NCBI RefSeq assembly: GCF_005405585.1
Contig: NZ_BJEQ01000005.1
Coordinates: 62,001-126,000, forward strand
DNA: 64,000 nt
Reading direction: 5' to 3'
From: Agarivorans sp. Toyoura001
GTDB taxonomy: Bacteria > Pseudomonadota > Gammaproteobacteria > Enterobacterales > Celerinatantimonadaceae
The notes beneath the pieces were generated by a model that worked only from the letters and a program-made list of their open reading frames with translations, ran no database searches and was not told the DNA's origin. Positions 47,847 through 55,753 of this stretch are shown here, one piece after another. The translations under genes and the position numbers were made by a program. Numbering within the stretch: position 1 is the first letter of the stretch; each line of letters starts with the position of its first letter.

Positions 47847-48569
47847 TTAAGCCACATCTTCCTCTGGAAGGCGGTGCTTACTGTTATTTAAGAGCTCTAA
47901 ATTAGCTGCTCGGGCTTTTTCAGAGTCACCTGCCATAATGGCTTGATAAATAGCAGTATGCTCGGCCATACATGTGCCCCCTTCTTTTGAAGAGTGTTTG
48001 AAGAAACCCACAAACATTACCTGCAGCACGTTAGCAAATGGAATATAGAAATTATTCGCGGTTGCTAAGTAAACCAAACGGTGGAACTGTAAATCAGCCT
48101 GTACCCAACCAGAGGCATCTTCATCGCCATTAGCAATGGCTACCATCTGCTGAAAGCATTCAGACAACAATACCCGTTGTTCAGCCGAAGCGTTCTTTGC
48201 CGCTAGCGCTGCGGCCTCTGGCTCAATGGCACGTCGCAGTGCTAAAAACTCGGTTAGCAGGTCTTGGGTTTCGCCTATCCCTGCCATCCAACTTAACAAC
48301 TGAGAATCCAGCATATTCCAATGGTCCCTAGTTTTCACTCGGGTGCCAATTTTGGGGCGCGATTCTAACAAGCCTTTAGAGCTGAGGTGTTTAATTGCTT
48401 CACGCAACGCGGTTCTGCTTACGCCAAACTGCTCACACAATTCCATCTCTGAAGGAATAATACTGTCTTGAGGAAGCGCGCCAGACAAAATGCTTTTAGC
48501 TATTTCCCTTGCTACCTGTAAGTGTAAGCTGCGCGATGCGCCTTCAATCATTGCAAATTCGTTAGCCAT
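47847..48569 (-). CDS. GntR/FadR-family transcriptional regulator (FCD domain)
   Basis: A 240-residue regulator. The N-terminal winged helix has the GntR pattern IPSEMELCEQFGVSRTALREAIKHLSSKGLLESRPKIG (in part), residues about 35-80. The C-terminal FCD domain (about 95-230) shows DLQFHRLVYLATANN and the metal-type His in EHTAIYQAIMAGD. FCD regulators usually sense organic acids or sugar acids and repress uptake genes. Sitting between a PL7 lyase and a divergent SSS symporter, it is the likely regulator of alginate or uronate use; this is from context. Confidence 0.88.
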   Translation of the reverse strand: MANEFAMIEGASRSLHLQVAREIAKSILSGALPQDSIIPSEMELCEQFGVSRTALREAIKHLSSKGLLESRPKIGTRVKTRDHWNMLDSQLLSWMAGIGETQDLLTEFLALRRAIEPEAAALAAKNASAEQRVLLSECFQQMVAIANGDEDASGWVQADLQFHRLVYLATANNFYIPFANVLQVMFVGFFKHSSKEGGTCMAEHTAIYQAIMAGDSEKARAANLELLNNSKHRLPEEDVA

Positions 48570-49046
48570 AGGTGTCCTTTTGCTATCCTATGAAATCAAC
48601 CATACATATTAATTTAGTGCAGCATATTCAATACCGCTCAACTAAAGTGTGTCTACGTTAACAGATTTCAACATTTACACTAGCTAACTGCACATAGGAT
48701 TTTGATATTACTGTACTTTTTTCAATACAGTCACTACCAAAAATGACTAAATGTGTTGCCTATTCCCGACAGTATCGCTTAAAAAACCACCACATATGTA
48801 TTACAATTAATGTTATTTTCTCTTCCCCCTAAACGTAATAGCTAAACACTGTTTGTGCGAGAGAGTCACCGATAACTAAAAATTAAATAAGAAGCTTGAG
48901 ACTATTTTGATGGGATCTAGATAACGTTTTCAATCTGACAAGATATAAAAGTGAGATCATAATCTCACTTAGCTCCTTATGTAATACAATAATGCCATAG
49001 TGCTTGTTAAGGTAAGGTTATCTACTATGGAAGAGGAATTACAGGC
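48570..49046. other. Divergent promoter region between GntR regulator and SSS symporter
   Basis: 477 bases, A/T-rich, without coding sense. It must contain promoters for both genes. The only strong symmetric element is the inverted repeat at 48949-48970; TACAAT at 48985-48990 is a candidate -10 for the symporter. Confidence 0.5.
48949..48970. promoter_or_regulatory. 22-bp inverted repeat, probable operator of the SSS symporter gene
   Basis: AAGTGAGAT-CATA-ATCTCACTT, 9-bp perfect arms, 76 bases before the symporter ATG. It agrees with the 22-bp CRP consensus at most positions, but with a symmetric TGTGA-to-TGAGA change in both halves. It is either a CRP-type site or the operator of the adjacent GntR regulator. 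Confidence 0.5.
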
Positions 49047-50825
49047 ATGGATTTAAACGTCCTTATCGTACTCATTTATTTTTGTTTTCTAATCGCAATC
49101 GGTTGGATGTTCCGTACATTTACCAATAATACCAGTGACTATTTCCGCGGGGGCGGCAAGATGTTGTGGTGGATGGTAGGTGCAACCGCCTTCATGACAC
49201 AGTTTAGTGCTTGGACATTTACCGGTGCCGCCGGTAAAGCCTACACCGACGGCCTAGCCGTTGCCATTATCTTCGTAGCCAATGCCTTTGGTTACTTTAT
49301 GAACTACGCCTACTTCGCGCCTAAATTCCGTCAACTTCGTGTTGTAACGGTAATTCAAGCAATCCGCATGCGTTTTGGTAAATATAACGAGCAAGTATTT
49401 ACTTGGTCTGGTATGCCAAACAGTGTGGTATCTGCCGGTATTTGGCTAAATGGTTTGGCCATTATTGCCTCTGGTATTTTTGGCTTCGACATGACCTGGA
49501 CCATTGTACTAACCGGTTTAGTCGTACTTATTATGTCTGTAACGGGTGGCTCTTGGGCGGTAATCGCATCTGACTTTATGCAGATGGTGGTGATTATGGC
49601 CGTAACAGTAACCTGTTGTATTGTTGCCATTATCCACTCTGGCGGTGTAGGTAACATTCTAGATGACTTCCCGCGTGACTTCGTTATTGGTGACAACCTT
49701 AACTACGTAAGCATCTTAACTATTTGGGCATTCTTCATCTTTGTTAAACAGTTCAGCATTACCAATAACATGCTTAACTCTTACCGTTACCTAGCGGCTA
49801 AAGATTCAAAAAATGCTAAAAAAGCGGCTTTGTTAGCCTGTTGTTTAATGACCTTAGGCCCGGTGATTTGGTTTATTCCACCATGGTTCTTAGCAGGCCA
49901 AGGCGTAGATCTAGCCGCCATGCACCCAGAAATGGGCAGCAAAGCTGCCGACGCAGCATACCTAGCCTTTGTTGAGCTTTACATGCCTGCAGGTATGGTA
50001 GGTTTGCTTATCGCTGCAATGTTTGCCGCAACAATGAGCTCAATGGATTCAGGCCTTAACCGTAACTCTGGTATCTTTGTTAAAAACTTCTACGAACCAG
50101 TACTACGCCCTGACGCATCAGAAAAAGAGTTAGTCGCCGTTTCAAAAATTACCTCTACAGTGTTTGGTGTACTAATTATCTTATTCGCCCTATTCATTAA
50201 CTCGCTCAAAGGGTTAAGCCTGTTCGACGCAATGATGTTTGCCGGTGCCATGCTTGGCTTCCCAATGACCATTCCTGCCTTCCTTGGCTTCTTCATTAAG
50301 AAGACACCAGATTGGGCTGGCTGGGGAACACTACTAGTAGGTGCTTGTGTATCTTACGTAGTAGGTTTTGTGATTGGTCCAGAGCATATCCAAGATATCT
50401 TCAACCTAGACCAAGACTTAACCAACCGTGAGTGGAAAGACCTTAAAGTAGCCATTGCTCTAATTGGCCACATTGTTCTTACCGGTGGTTTCTTTGTAAT
50501 GTCTCAGTTGTTCTACAAAGGCTTGAGCGAAGAGCGTTCTAAAGATGTAGACAAGTTCTTTAACAACTTGCATACACCACTAGTGAACGAGTCTGCAGAA
50601 CAAGAAGTGCTAGATAACAAACAACGTAGCATGTTAGGTAAGTTAATCGCCGCAGCAGGTGCCTTTGTTATGCTGTTAGTGGTATTGCCAAACAGCATGG
50701 GTGACCGTTTAGTGTTTATCTTATGTGGAGCCATTATCCTTTGTGTTGGTGTGCTACTGATTAAAGCGAACACCAGTAACAAAACACCCCCTACTAGCCA
50801 ACCAGCAGTAGAATCAGAATCATAG
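49047..50825 (+). CDS. Sodium:solute symporter (SSS family), probable alginate-oligomer or uronate importer
   Basis: Inner-membrane sodium-coupled importer of 592 residues with about fourteen hydrophobic segments. SSS features include the start YFCFLIAIGWMFR, GGKMLWWMVGATAFMTQFSAW, and the TM8 region AAMFAATMSSMDSGLNRNSG. SSS members are known alginate-oligomer importers in marine vibrios (Toa proteins), and the neighbours here are a PL7 lyase and an FCD regulator, so that substrate is likely but not proven. AGGA lies upstream of the ATG. A strong terminator follows. Confidence 0.88.
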   Translation: MDLNVLIVLIYFCFLIAIGWMFRTFTNNTSDYFRGGGKMLWWMVGATAFMTQFSAWTFTGAAGKAYTDGLAVAIIFVANAFGYFMNYAYFAPKFRQLRVVTVIQAIRMRFGKYNEQVFTWSGMPNSVVSAGIWLNGLAIIASGIFGFDMTWTIVLTGLVVLIMSVTGGSWAVIASDFMQMVVIMAVTVTCCIVAIIHSGGVGNILDDFPRDFVIGDNLNYVSILTIWAFFIFVKQFSITNNMLNSYRYLAAKDSKNAKKAALLACCLMTLGPVIWFIPPWFLAGQGVDLAAMHPEMGSKAADAAYLAFVELYMPAGMVGLLIAAMFAATMSSMDSGLNRNSGIFVKNFYEPVLRPDASEKELVAVSKITSTVFGVLIILFALFINSLKGLSLFDAMMFAGAMLGFPMTIPAFLGFFIKKTPDWAGWGTLLVGACVSYVVGFVIGPEHIQDIFNLDQDLTNREWKDLKVAIALIGHIVLTGGFFVMSQLFYKGLSEERSKDVDKFFNNLHTPLVNESAEQEVLDNKQRSMLGKLIAAAGAFVMLLVVLPNSMGDRLVFILCGAIILCVGVLLIKANTSNKTPPTSQPAVESES

Positions 50826-50865
50826 TAAGACCTGTAGTATATAGGAACTGACCATTCCTTCTTTT

Positions 50866-50902
50866 GCAGTGTTTAGGGTGTTGGCCTAAACACTGCCTTT
50901 TT
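50866..50902 (+). terminator. Rho-independent terminator after the SSS symporter
   Basis: GCAGTGTTTAGG-GTGTTGG-CCTAAACACTGC, a 12-bp stem followed by CTTTTT. Confidence 0.88.
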
Positions 50903-50951
50903 GGTGCTAGGCCTTGGTAAAAACGCCAAAGCTGGGTCTCTTCTAGTAGAT

Positions 50952-50985
50952 AAAAAGCTAAGCGTAACCTGCTTAGCTTTTCTTT
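50952..50985. terminator. Bidirectional terminator between symporter and P-loop kinase genes
   Basis: AAAAGCTAAGC-GTAACCT-GCTTAGCTTTT with T-rich flank on both strands. It can stop read-through from the symporter and end the minus-strand kinase transcript. Confidence 0.75.
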
Positions 50986-51067
50986 TTGCTTTTTCTAAAG
51001 AGCCGAACAACACGAGTTTGCTAGGCTCTCGCTTAAAGTAAGCCGCCATTTGCCAGTGTATACGCCA

Positions 51068-51583
51068 CTACTTAGTCACACACCTAACAAAACCATTTAG
51101 CTCAGCAACACTCTTAATATGATGCAACTCTTTATCTTGAGACCGCTCTGTTAAGCCTTTTACAAAATCATCATTCCAGAATGTTGGACTTAGCTTGAGC
51201 ATTTTATAGCTCTGCAGCGTGCCTTTTAGCACCGAACTACCATCTGGCCAACCCTCAGGCTTTACCCACAAGCCTTTAAGCATTCGTTTAGTCGCAAGCC
51301 AATAACTGGTTGGATAAGGCAGGTCGATGTAAATCAAAGTGTCTGCCGCTGTTAAACGCCGGTTGAAGGAAGCTAAAGGACCAAAGCCGTCGATGATCCA
51401 CTGCTCGCGAGACAAGATGTCCTGATGTGTTTGGTCATATATCTCACGCGCTACCCTTTCGCCATTTGCCTTAAACACCAGCGAATCGAGTTGATATAAG
51501 GGAATGCCTACCGCTGAGGCCAACGCTTTGCTTAAGGTGGATTTACCACTGCCCGGCTTACCAAAAATCGCTATTTTCTTCAT
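51068..51583 (-). CDS. P-loop kinase-like protein (adenylate-kinase/DNA topology modulation type)
   Basis: A 171-residue P-loop NTPase. GKPGSGKSTLSKALA is the Walker A; IPLYQLDSLVF and QWIIDGFGP correspond to the substrate and Walker B areas of the small kinases often annotated as FlaR or topology modulation protein. LIYIDLPYPTSYWLATKRML continues the fold. The substrate is unknown. AAGGAG seven bases ahead of the ATG gives a strong start. The transcript arriving here must pass the leader peptide and terminator at 51623-51735, so expression is probably attenuated. Confidence 0.82.
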   Translation of the reverse strand: MKKIAIFGKPGSGKSTLSKALASAVGIPLYQLDSLVFKANGERVAREIYDQTHQDILSREQWIIDGFGPLASFNRRLTAADTLIYIDLPYPTSYWLATKRMLKGLWVKPEGWPDGSSVLKGTLQSYKMLKLSPTFWNDDFVKGLTERSQDKELHHIKSVAELNGFVRCVTK

Positions 51584-51622
51584 GTGAACTCCTTGTAGTA
51601 ATAATCCTCATGAGGCAGATAC

Positions 51623-51651
51623 AAAAAACCCACCTCTTTGGGTGGGTTTTA
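51623..51651 (-). terminator. Attenuator terminator upstream of the P-loop kinase gene
   Basis: Stem AACCCACC / GGTGGGTT with a short loop and, on the minus strand, T6 after the 3' arm. It sits 40 bases before the kinase start and 34 bases after the leader-peptide stop. Its 5' arm CCCACC can instead pair with GGTGGG at 51675-51680, which would form an antiterminator. Confidence 0.75.
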
Positions 51652-51684
51652 CACATCAACAGCGCATTAACAATCCCACCATTC

Positions 51685-51735
51685 CTAAGGAATGATGATA
51701 ATTCGTAGCGCTGCTTGCGTAAGATAAGTATTCAT
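51685..51735 (-). CDS. Leader peptide with four consecutive Ile codons, part of an attenuator
   Basis: Sixteen codons reading MNTYLTQAALRIIIIP, with AAGGAT seven bases ahead of the ATG. Its last codons (51689-51698) can pair over ten bases with 51676-51685 just past the stop, giving the 1:2 hairpin. Part of that second segment (51675-51680) pairs alternatively with the 5' arm of the terminator at 51623. This is the arrangement of amino-acid operon attenuators; stalling at Ile codons would favour read-through. No ilv gene is present in the window. Too short for homology; the call rests on architecture. Confidence 0.65.
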   Translation of the reverse strand: MNTYLTQAALRIIIIP

Positions 51736-51825
51736 AGCTTTATCCTTAACGATGGAGAGGACGTTGTCAATTGGTGTTGAGTGAAAAACAATCAAGCATG
51801 ATTCTTTGAACAACAAGAGGACTTG

Positions 51826-52311
51826 TCAGAAGGTTGTTTTAGCACAAGGTAAATGGAAACAAACACCGTCATCAACAGAATGAAACTTAAGTGAATGACA
51901 ATAGTAAGTGAAAATTTCCTTAGGTAGCTCAACGAAACCGAGTTTTCTTGCCAACGCTATACTCGCAATGTTCGATTCATTAGTCTGAATGACCAAACCA
52001 TCACTAAATATATTGGTAATCTTAGCTAATGCACCACTTAGCAATAGTGATGCAACCCCTTTCCGGTGCCAATGAGGATGAACATGGTAGCCGACATTTG
52101 CCATTTCAGCTGACTCGCCTACCCTAAAAATATTGATTTGCCCGACTAAGTCACACCCTTCAACAGCAAGCAAAGTAAGTACATGCCAAGGATGGGTTTC
52201 ATCATATGCCATTCGGTTACATTGCTGAGTGTCCCAATCAGGGTATATCGAGGCAAACAAATCAGCAACAGCAGCGCCCCAACGATTTTTGTTATAGTTT
52301 ACAACACGCAC
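51826..52311 (-). CDS. GNAT family N-acetyltransferase
   Basis: A 161-residue acetyltransferase-fold protein. The acetyl-CoA motif A is seen as VGYHVHPHWHRKGVASLLLSGAL (in part) and motif B as NESNIASIALARKLGFVEL. The acceptor is unknown. The start is a GTG with GAGAGGA some twelve bases upstream. It lies directly upstream of the leader-peptide region on the same strand. Confidence 0.8.
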   Translation of the reverse strand: MRVVNYNKNRWGAAVADLFASIYPDWDTQQCNRMAYDETHPWHVLTLLAVEGCDLVGQINIFRVGESAEMANVGYHVHPHWHRKGVASLLLSGALAKITNIFSDGLVIQTNESNIASIALARKLGFVELPKEIFTYYCHSLKFHSVDDGVCFHLPCAKTTF

Positions 52312-52389
52312 CGCTGAAATTTTCCTCTCAAAGCTTAACAGCTGAAAACTAGATGGTTGACACCATCTTTTAATATCTCACGAACTAAA

Positions 52390-52659
52390 TCAAAAACTAA
52401 AAATGCTGGCGATTCCTTCGAAAACAGCACTAAGGCCTTCAACAAAGACTTCGGTTAGAGTAACTAAAAAATCTAGCAAACCTTCACTGTATACAACACT
52501 GGTAGTTGCCAAGCCACCAAACGCAATCGTCACTATTAGTGCTGCCGCTACTTCGAAACCAAAGACAAGCAAATAGAAAGCTGCGCCGAGAAACGTCATT
52601 GAACAAGTCGCGCAAACAAGCCTTGTTAGAAAAGGTCGTTTCTTCTTAGGTGTATCCAT
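52390..52659 (-). CDS. Small integral membrane hypothetical protein
   Basis: Not recognised. 89 residues: a basic, lysine-rich N-terminus (MDTPKKKRPFLTRL) followed by two or three hydrophobic helices (SMTFLGAAFYLLVFGFEVA, ALIVTIAFGGLATTSV) and a C-terminal amphipathic stretch. AAGGAAGG lies upstream of the ATG on the minus strand. It is 22 bases downstream of the exonuclease gene, so it may belong to that operon. Confidence 0.65.
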   Translation of the reverse strand: MDTPKKKRPFLTRLVCATCSMTFLGAAFYLLVFGFEVAAALIVTIAFGGLATTSVVYSEGLLDFLVTLTEVFVEGLSAVFEGIASIFSF

Positions 52660-52681
52660 TATTACCTTCCTTGTAACAACT

Positions 52682-53383
52682 TTATTTTTTAATCAGTGAC
52701 CCAATCACTTGCGGAGATTTTGCAAAAATGCGCTTAGTTTGGGCGAGAAATAACTCGCCAGTGGCTACCGCATCCATCAGTGCATTGTGCCCATGGTACT
52801 CGGGTAAGCCATAACGTTGGCGAATGGCCGACAATCGAAAATCCCCGGTTTTTTGATGATTGGCATTGGCAATTAAAGATTTCTCTAAACTTAGGGTATC
52901 TACCCAAACCAAAGGCAAGGTATTCAACTGGTATCGCTGCTTTAGGTAATAATCAATAAATTGCTGCTCTACACAACAGCCATGCACCAGTAATACTCGG
53001 CCCTGCATCGCTTCAAAAAGCTGATCCATAGCTTGGTCTAGGCTAATCCCTTGCGCGAGCATTTCTGGCACAATCTGATTAATAACCGCGGTTTCTGCTT
53101 TAACTTTGTTGCCACTGTTGATGTAACAATGCGAGGCGCTGTTTAGGTCTATGCTCAAATTCTTCATCACGGTGTAGCCAATACTAAGAATATGATCGTT
53201 TTCTGGGTGCAAGCCGGTGGTTTCAAGATCGAAGGCGAGAAACTCGAGGTCTTTAATATTGGAGCTTTCACTGGGAAGCGTGGCTTCTAACAGCCCAATA
53301 AACTTTTTAGGTAAACCACCACTAGCTATCACCTTTGCGCGGGCGCGGCCTAGCTTCGCCAGTGGTTTAAAACGTGTGAACAT
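52682..53383 (-). CDS. DnaQ-like 3'-5' exonuclease domain protein
   Basis: A 233-residue DEDDh exonuclease. ExoI motif: FLAFDLETTGLHPEND; ExoII region around LVHGCCVEQQFIDYYL; ExoIII: EYHGHNALMDAVATGELFL (H..D). It lacks the polymerase partner regions of DnaQ itself, so it is one of the stand-alone RNase T/PolC-like members. It follows the cNMP/CBS/DUF294 gene by eight bases; this pairing recurs in other genomes and suggests nucleotide or RNA-turnover signalling. Confidence 0.87.
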   Translation of the reverse strand: MFTRFKPLAKLGRARAKVIASGGLPKKFIGLLEATLPSESSNIKDLEFLAFDLETTGLHPENDHILSIGYTVMKNLSIDLNSASHCYINSGNKVKAETAVINQIVPEMLAQGISLDQAMDQLFEAMQGRVLLVHGCCVEQQFIDYYLKQRYQLNTLPLVWVDTLSLEKSLIANANHQKTGDFRLSAIRQRYGLPEYHGHNALMDAVATGELFLAQTKRIFAKSPQVIGSLIKK

Positions 53384-53391
53384 TGCTTACC

Positions 53392-55257
53392 CTATTTTTC
53401 GCTAAAACGCAGCTTAGCAGCATCTTGCAGGTTATTAATGATGCGAAACGCGTCTTTTAAGTGCTCTCGTTCAAAGTTACCAAAACTTTTAGGGGCAATA
53501 TAGTTATCTGGCGCAGAACCTTGCTTTAACGCTTTAAGTTGATGGCGGAATCTAAGTTGTGTAATGAACCGATAAGCGCCTAGTACGTCTTTTAGGGCGT
53601 CTTCACTGAGTATTTTTTTCTTTGCAGCACTGGTGAAGCGTTGCTCGGTGCCGGTATCGTCACTATTGACCGCTAAACCGTAAATGCGGCCTAAGTCGAC
53701 AATAAGCAATAAGGCGTACTTTTTAATATCAAGCATTTCACTGTGTTCGCCGCCCTTCTCCAACACTAGGTTGTTAAAAATACCTAGGGGTGGTTGTACC
53801 GATACAGAGTCTGTGACCAGTGAGTTTAAGAAGGTTTTATTGTTATTAAGCAGAGCGTACAAATGCTGCTGAAGCTGCTCCGACAAACTGGCGTCGCCAT
53901 ATATACTGCGAACTTCCATAAACACCGTGGCGTTTAACAACATGCTGTATTCAGGGTTAGACACCCATTTACGGTAATACTCTGTCCATACATTAATCGG
54001 CTGACACCACTTTGGTGTCGCTGCCATAAACTTGCCGGTACATAAGGGGTAACCACAGGTGTCCATGGCATTACACACGTACATGGCTAAATGGGTAAAG
54101 TACATGCGGTCAGACTTACTAACGTTCTCTGGCAAAATAATAGCACTGTCTTGATCAGACAACATGTGTACTTCGTTACGAGCGTGAGAGCCCGCTACTA
54201 CCCAGGTATATGCACAAGGTGGATCGCCTAGTTTGGCTTCGGCCATTTGAATCAGTCGGCGATTATAGGCATCCATTATCATGGCCATAACTCGGCCTAT
54301 TACCTCTACCCTCACCTTGCCTTCGACCAGTGCTTCAAATATGGCTTGGCGCTCTGAAGTAAGTTTTGCTAGCCCTTCTACAGTTTCGGTGTACTTAATT
54401 TTTTCAATCAGGAAGATCGCCTGCACGCGGTGCTTTTGCACTAAATGTGAAGTAGTGAGCAAGCCCAATACCTGATTGTTCTCCACCACTGGTAAGCTGC
54501 GAATGTTGTGTTCCATCATCAGTGAGGCGGCGGTAAGAATAAGATCGTTCGGTTTAGTGGTGACAGCTGGCGAGGTCATTACGTCACTAATCGGGCGAGT
54601 GATGTCGTAGCCTTCGGCAATCACCCGTTTGGTCATATCACGGTCTGAGATTAAGCCGCATATAACACCGTCTTTTTTAATCACCGCGGTAGACGAGCGG
54701 CACTGCACTCGCATTTCGTTCGCCACCGCTTGTATCGACATATCAGCAGTGACCACAGCAACCGTTCCGCTAGCAACTTCCGACACCTTTTTAAAGAATA
54801 AGCCTTTCTCGTTGTCAGACCACACCACGTTAAGCGCCGACTGCAGGCGTACTCGCGCTTTAGAAGCAAAGCTGTCGGCGTATTCTGGGTGTTGCTCAAG
54901 CAGTTGGGTTAACTCGGTATGCGGCACCATGTACAGCAAGGTATTTTCTATCGCTGTTGCACTATAGCCATCTAGCGCGTCTTTTAGTGGCTCTAAAAAA
55001 GTAAAACCAAATAAGTCTTCTTCGCCGAGTTTTGAGCGTAACACCCCATCAGGTTTACGCTGCTCCATTACCCCGGTGCGAATAATGTATAGGAAACACT
55101 CTGATTTATCTGAACCGAAGCGAATTTGCTCGCCTCGCGCCAAATAACTAATGGTTACCGACTCTCCAATTTGCCGCTGCAAGGCTGGCGGCAATAAATT
55201 AAATGGATAAATCTGCGACAAAAATTCGATAATGTTCGGCAACAGTGTTTGCGGCAT
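53392..55257 (-). CDS. cNMP-binding, CBS-pair and DUF294 nucleotidyltransferase protein
   Basis: A 621-residue cytoplasmic multidomain protein. In order: a cyclic-nucleotide-binding-like domain (residues about 15-130), a CBS pair (about 160-275, MRVQCRSSTAVIKKDGVI and VMTSPAVTTKPND), a nucleotidyltransferase of the DUF294/GlnD type with VAGSHARNEVHMLSDQDSAII (metal D-x-D; about 345-400), and a helical C-terminal DUF294_C region. The likely role is sensing of adenine nucleotides coupled to protein or nucleotide modification; no target is known. It forms an operon with the DnaQ-like gene. Confidence 0.88.
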   Translation of the reverse strand: MPQTLLPNIIEFLSQIYPFNLLPPALQRQIGESVTISYLARGEQIRFGSDKSECFLYIIRTGVMEQRKPDGVLRSKLGEEDLFGFTFLEPLKDALDGYSATAIENTLLYMVPHTELTQLLEQHPEYADSFASKARVRLQSALNVVWSDNEKGLFFKKVSEVASGTVAVVTADMSIQAVANEMRVQCRSSTAVIKKDGVICGLISDRDMTKRVIAEGYDITRPISDVMTSPAVTTKPNDLILTAASLMMEHNIRSLPVVENNQVLGLLTTSHLVQKHRVQAIFLIEKIKYTETVEGLAKLTSERQAIFEALVEGKVRVEVIGRVMAMIMDAYNRRLIQMAEAKLGDPPCAYTWVVAGSHARNEVHMLSDQDSAIILPENVSKSDRMYFTHLAMYVCNAMDTCGYPLCTGKFMAATPKWCQPINVWTEYYRKWVSNPEYSMLLNATVFMEVRSIYGDASLSEQLQQHLYALLNNNKTFLNSLVTDSVSVQPPLGIFNNLVLEKGGEHSEMLDIKKYALLLIVDLGRIYGLAVNSDDTGTEQRFTSAAKKKILSEDALKDVLGAYRFITQLRFRHQLKALKQGSAPDNYIAPKSFGNFEREHLKDAFRIINNLQDAAKLRFSEK

Positions 55258-55372
55258 GGTAATAACCTATTTACAGTAATAGTATTATTATATTGTTATT
55301 ATATGTAATTACTATGAGCCAACTCGAATTTGCTGCCCATTTAACCACTTATCAACAATAGAACAGTGACAA

Positions 55373-55753
55373 CTATAGAGGCGCAATAGCCAATAGGACC
55401 AAAGCTTGTATCTGTTGCAAAGAGCCTTGGTCAGAAAAACCAAGCTCTATCCAGGCCGAACCAGGGCTGCGTTTAGGATGGGATACAGAGAATTCAGGAT
55501 GCTGCAAGCCATGTTCAGCAATGCTTGTTCGCCCGAGTTTTAAATCTAACTCATCACCTTGATGAAAGTGAGCAAACTCTTTGCCCTTATAAACAAAGCC
55601 GTAAAAGCCTCCGCTGTCGTTTGGCCAAAACGTCTCGCTAATACCCGCTTGCGCTAACAGCCAAGCATGTAGTTGCTGTTTTAGTCGCGAGTAAGAATGC
55701 TTTACCTGCTGCTGTAAAGCGGCAATTTGCTCTGAGTTTTCTTGTTTAGCCAT
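55373..55753 (-). CDS. DUF5519/luciferase-domain-like hypothetical protein
   Basis: About 126 residues from the ATG at 55753; the frame reads six codons further up inside ada. The core GFVYKGKEFAHFHQGDELDLKLGR then HPKRSPGSAWIELGFSD resembles the small DUF5519 (luciferase-domain) family, with the HFH motif. The function is unknown. Its start overlaps the end of ada by eight bases, so the two are translationally coupled. Confidence 0.6.
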   Translation of the reverse strand: MAKQENSEQIAALQQQVKHSYSRLKQQLHAWLLAQAGISETFWPNDSGGFYGFVYKGKEFAHFHQGDELDLKLGRTSIAEHGLQHPEFSVSHPKRSPGSAWIELGFSDQGSLQQIQALVLLAIAPL

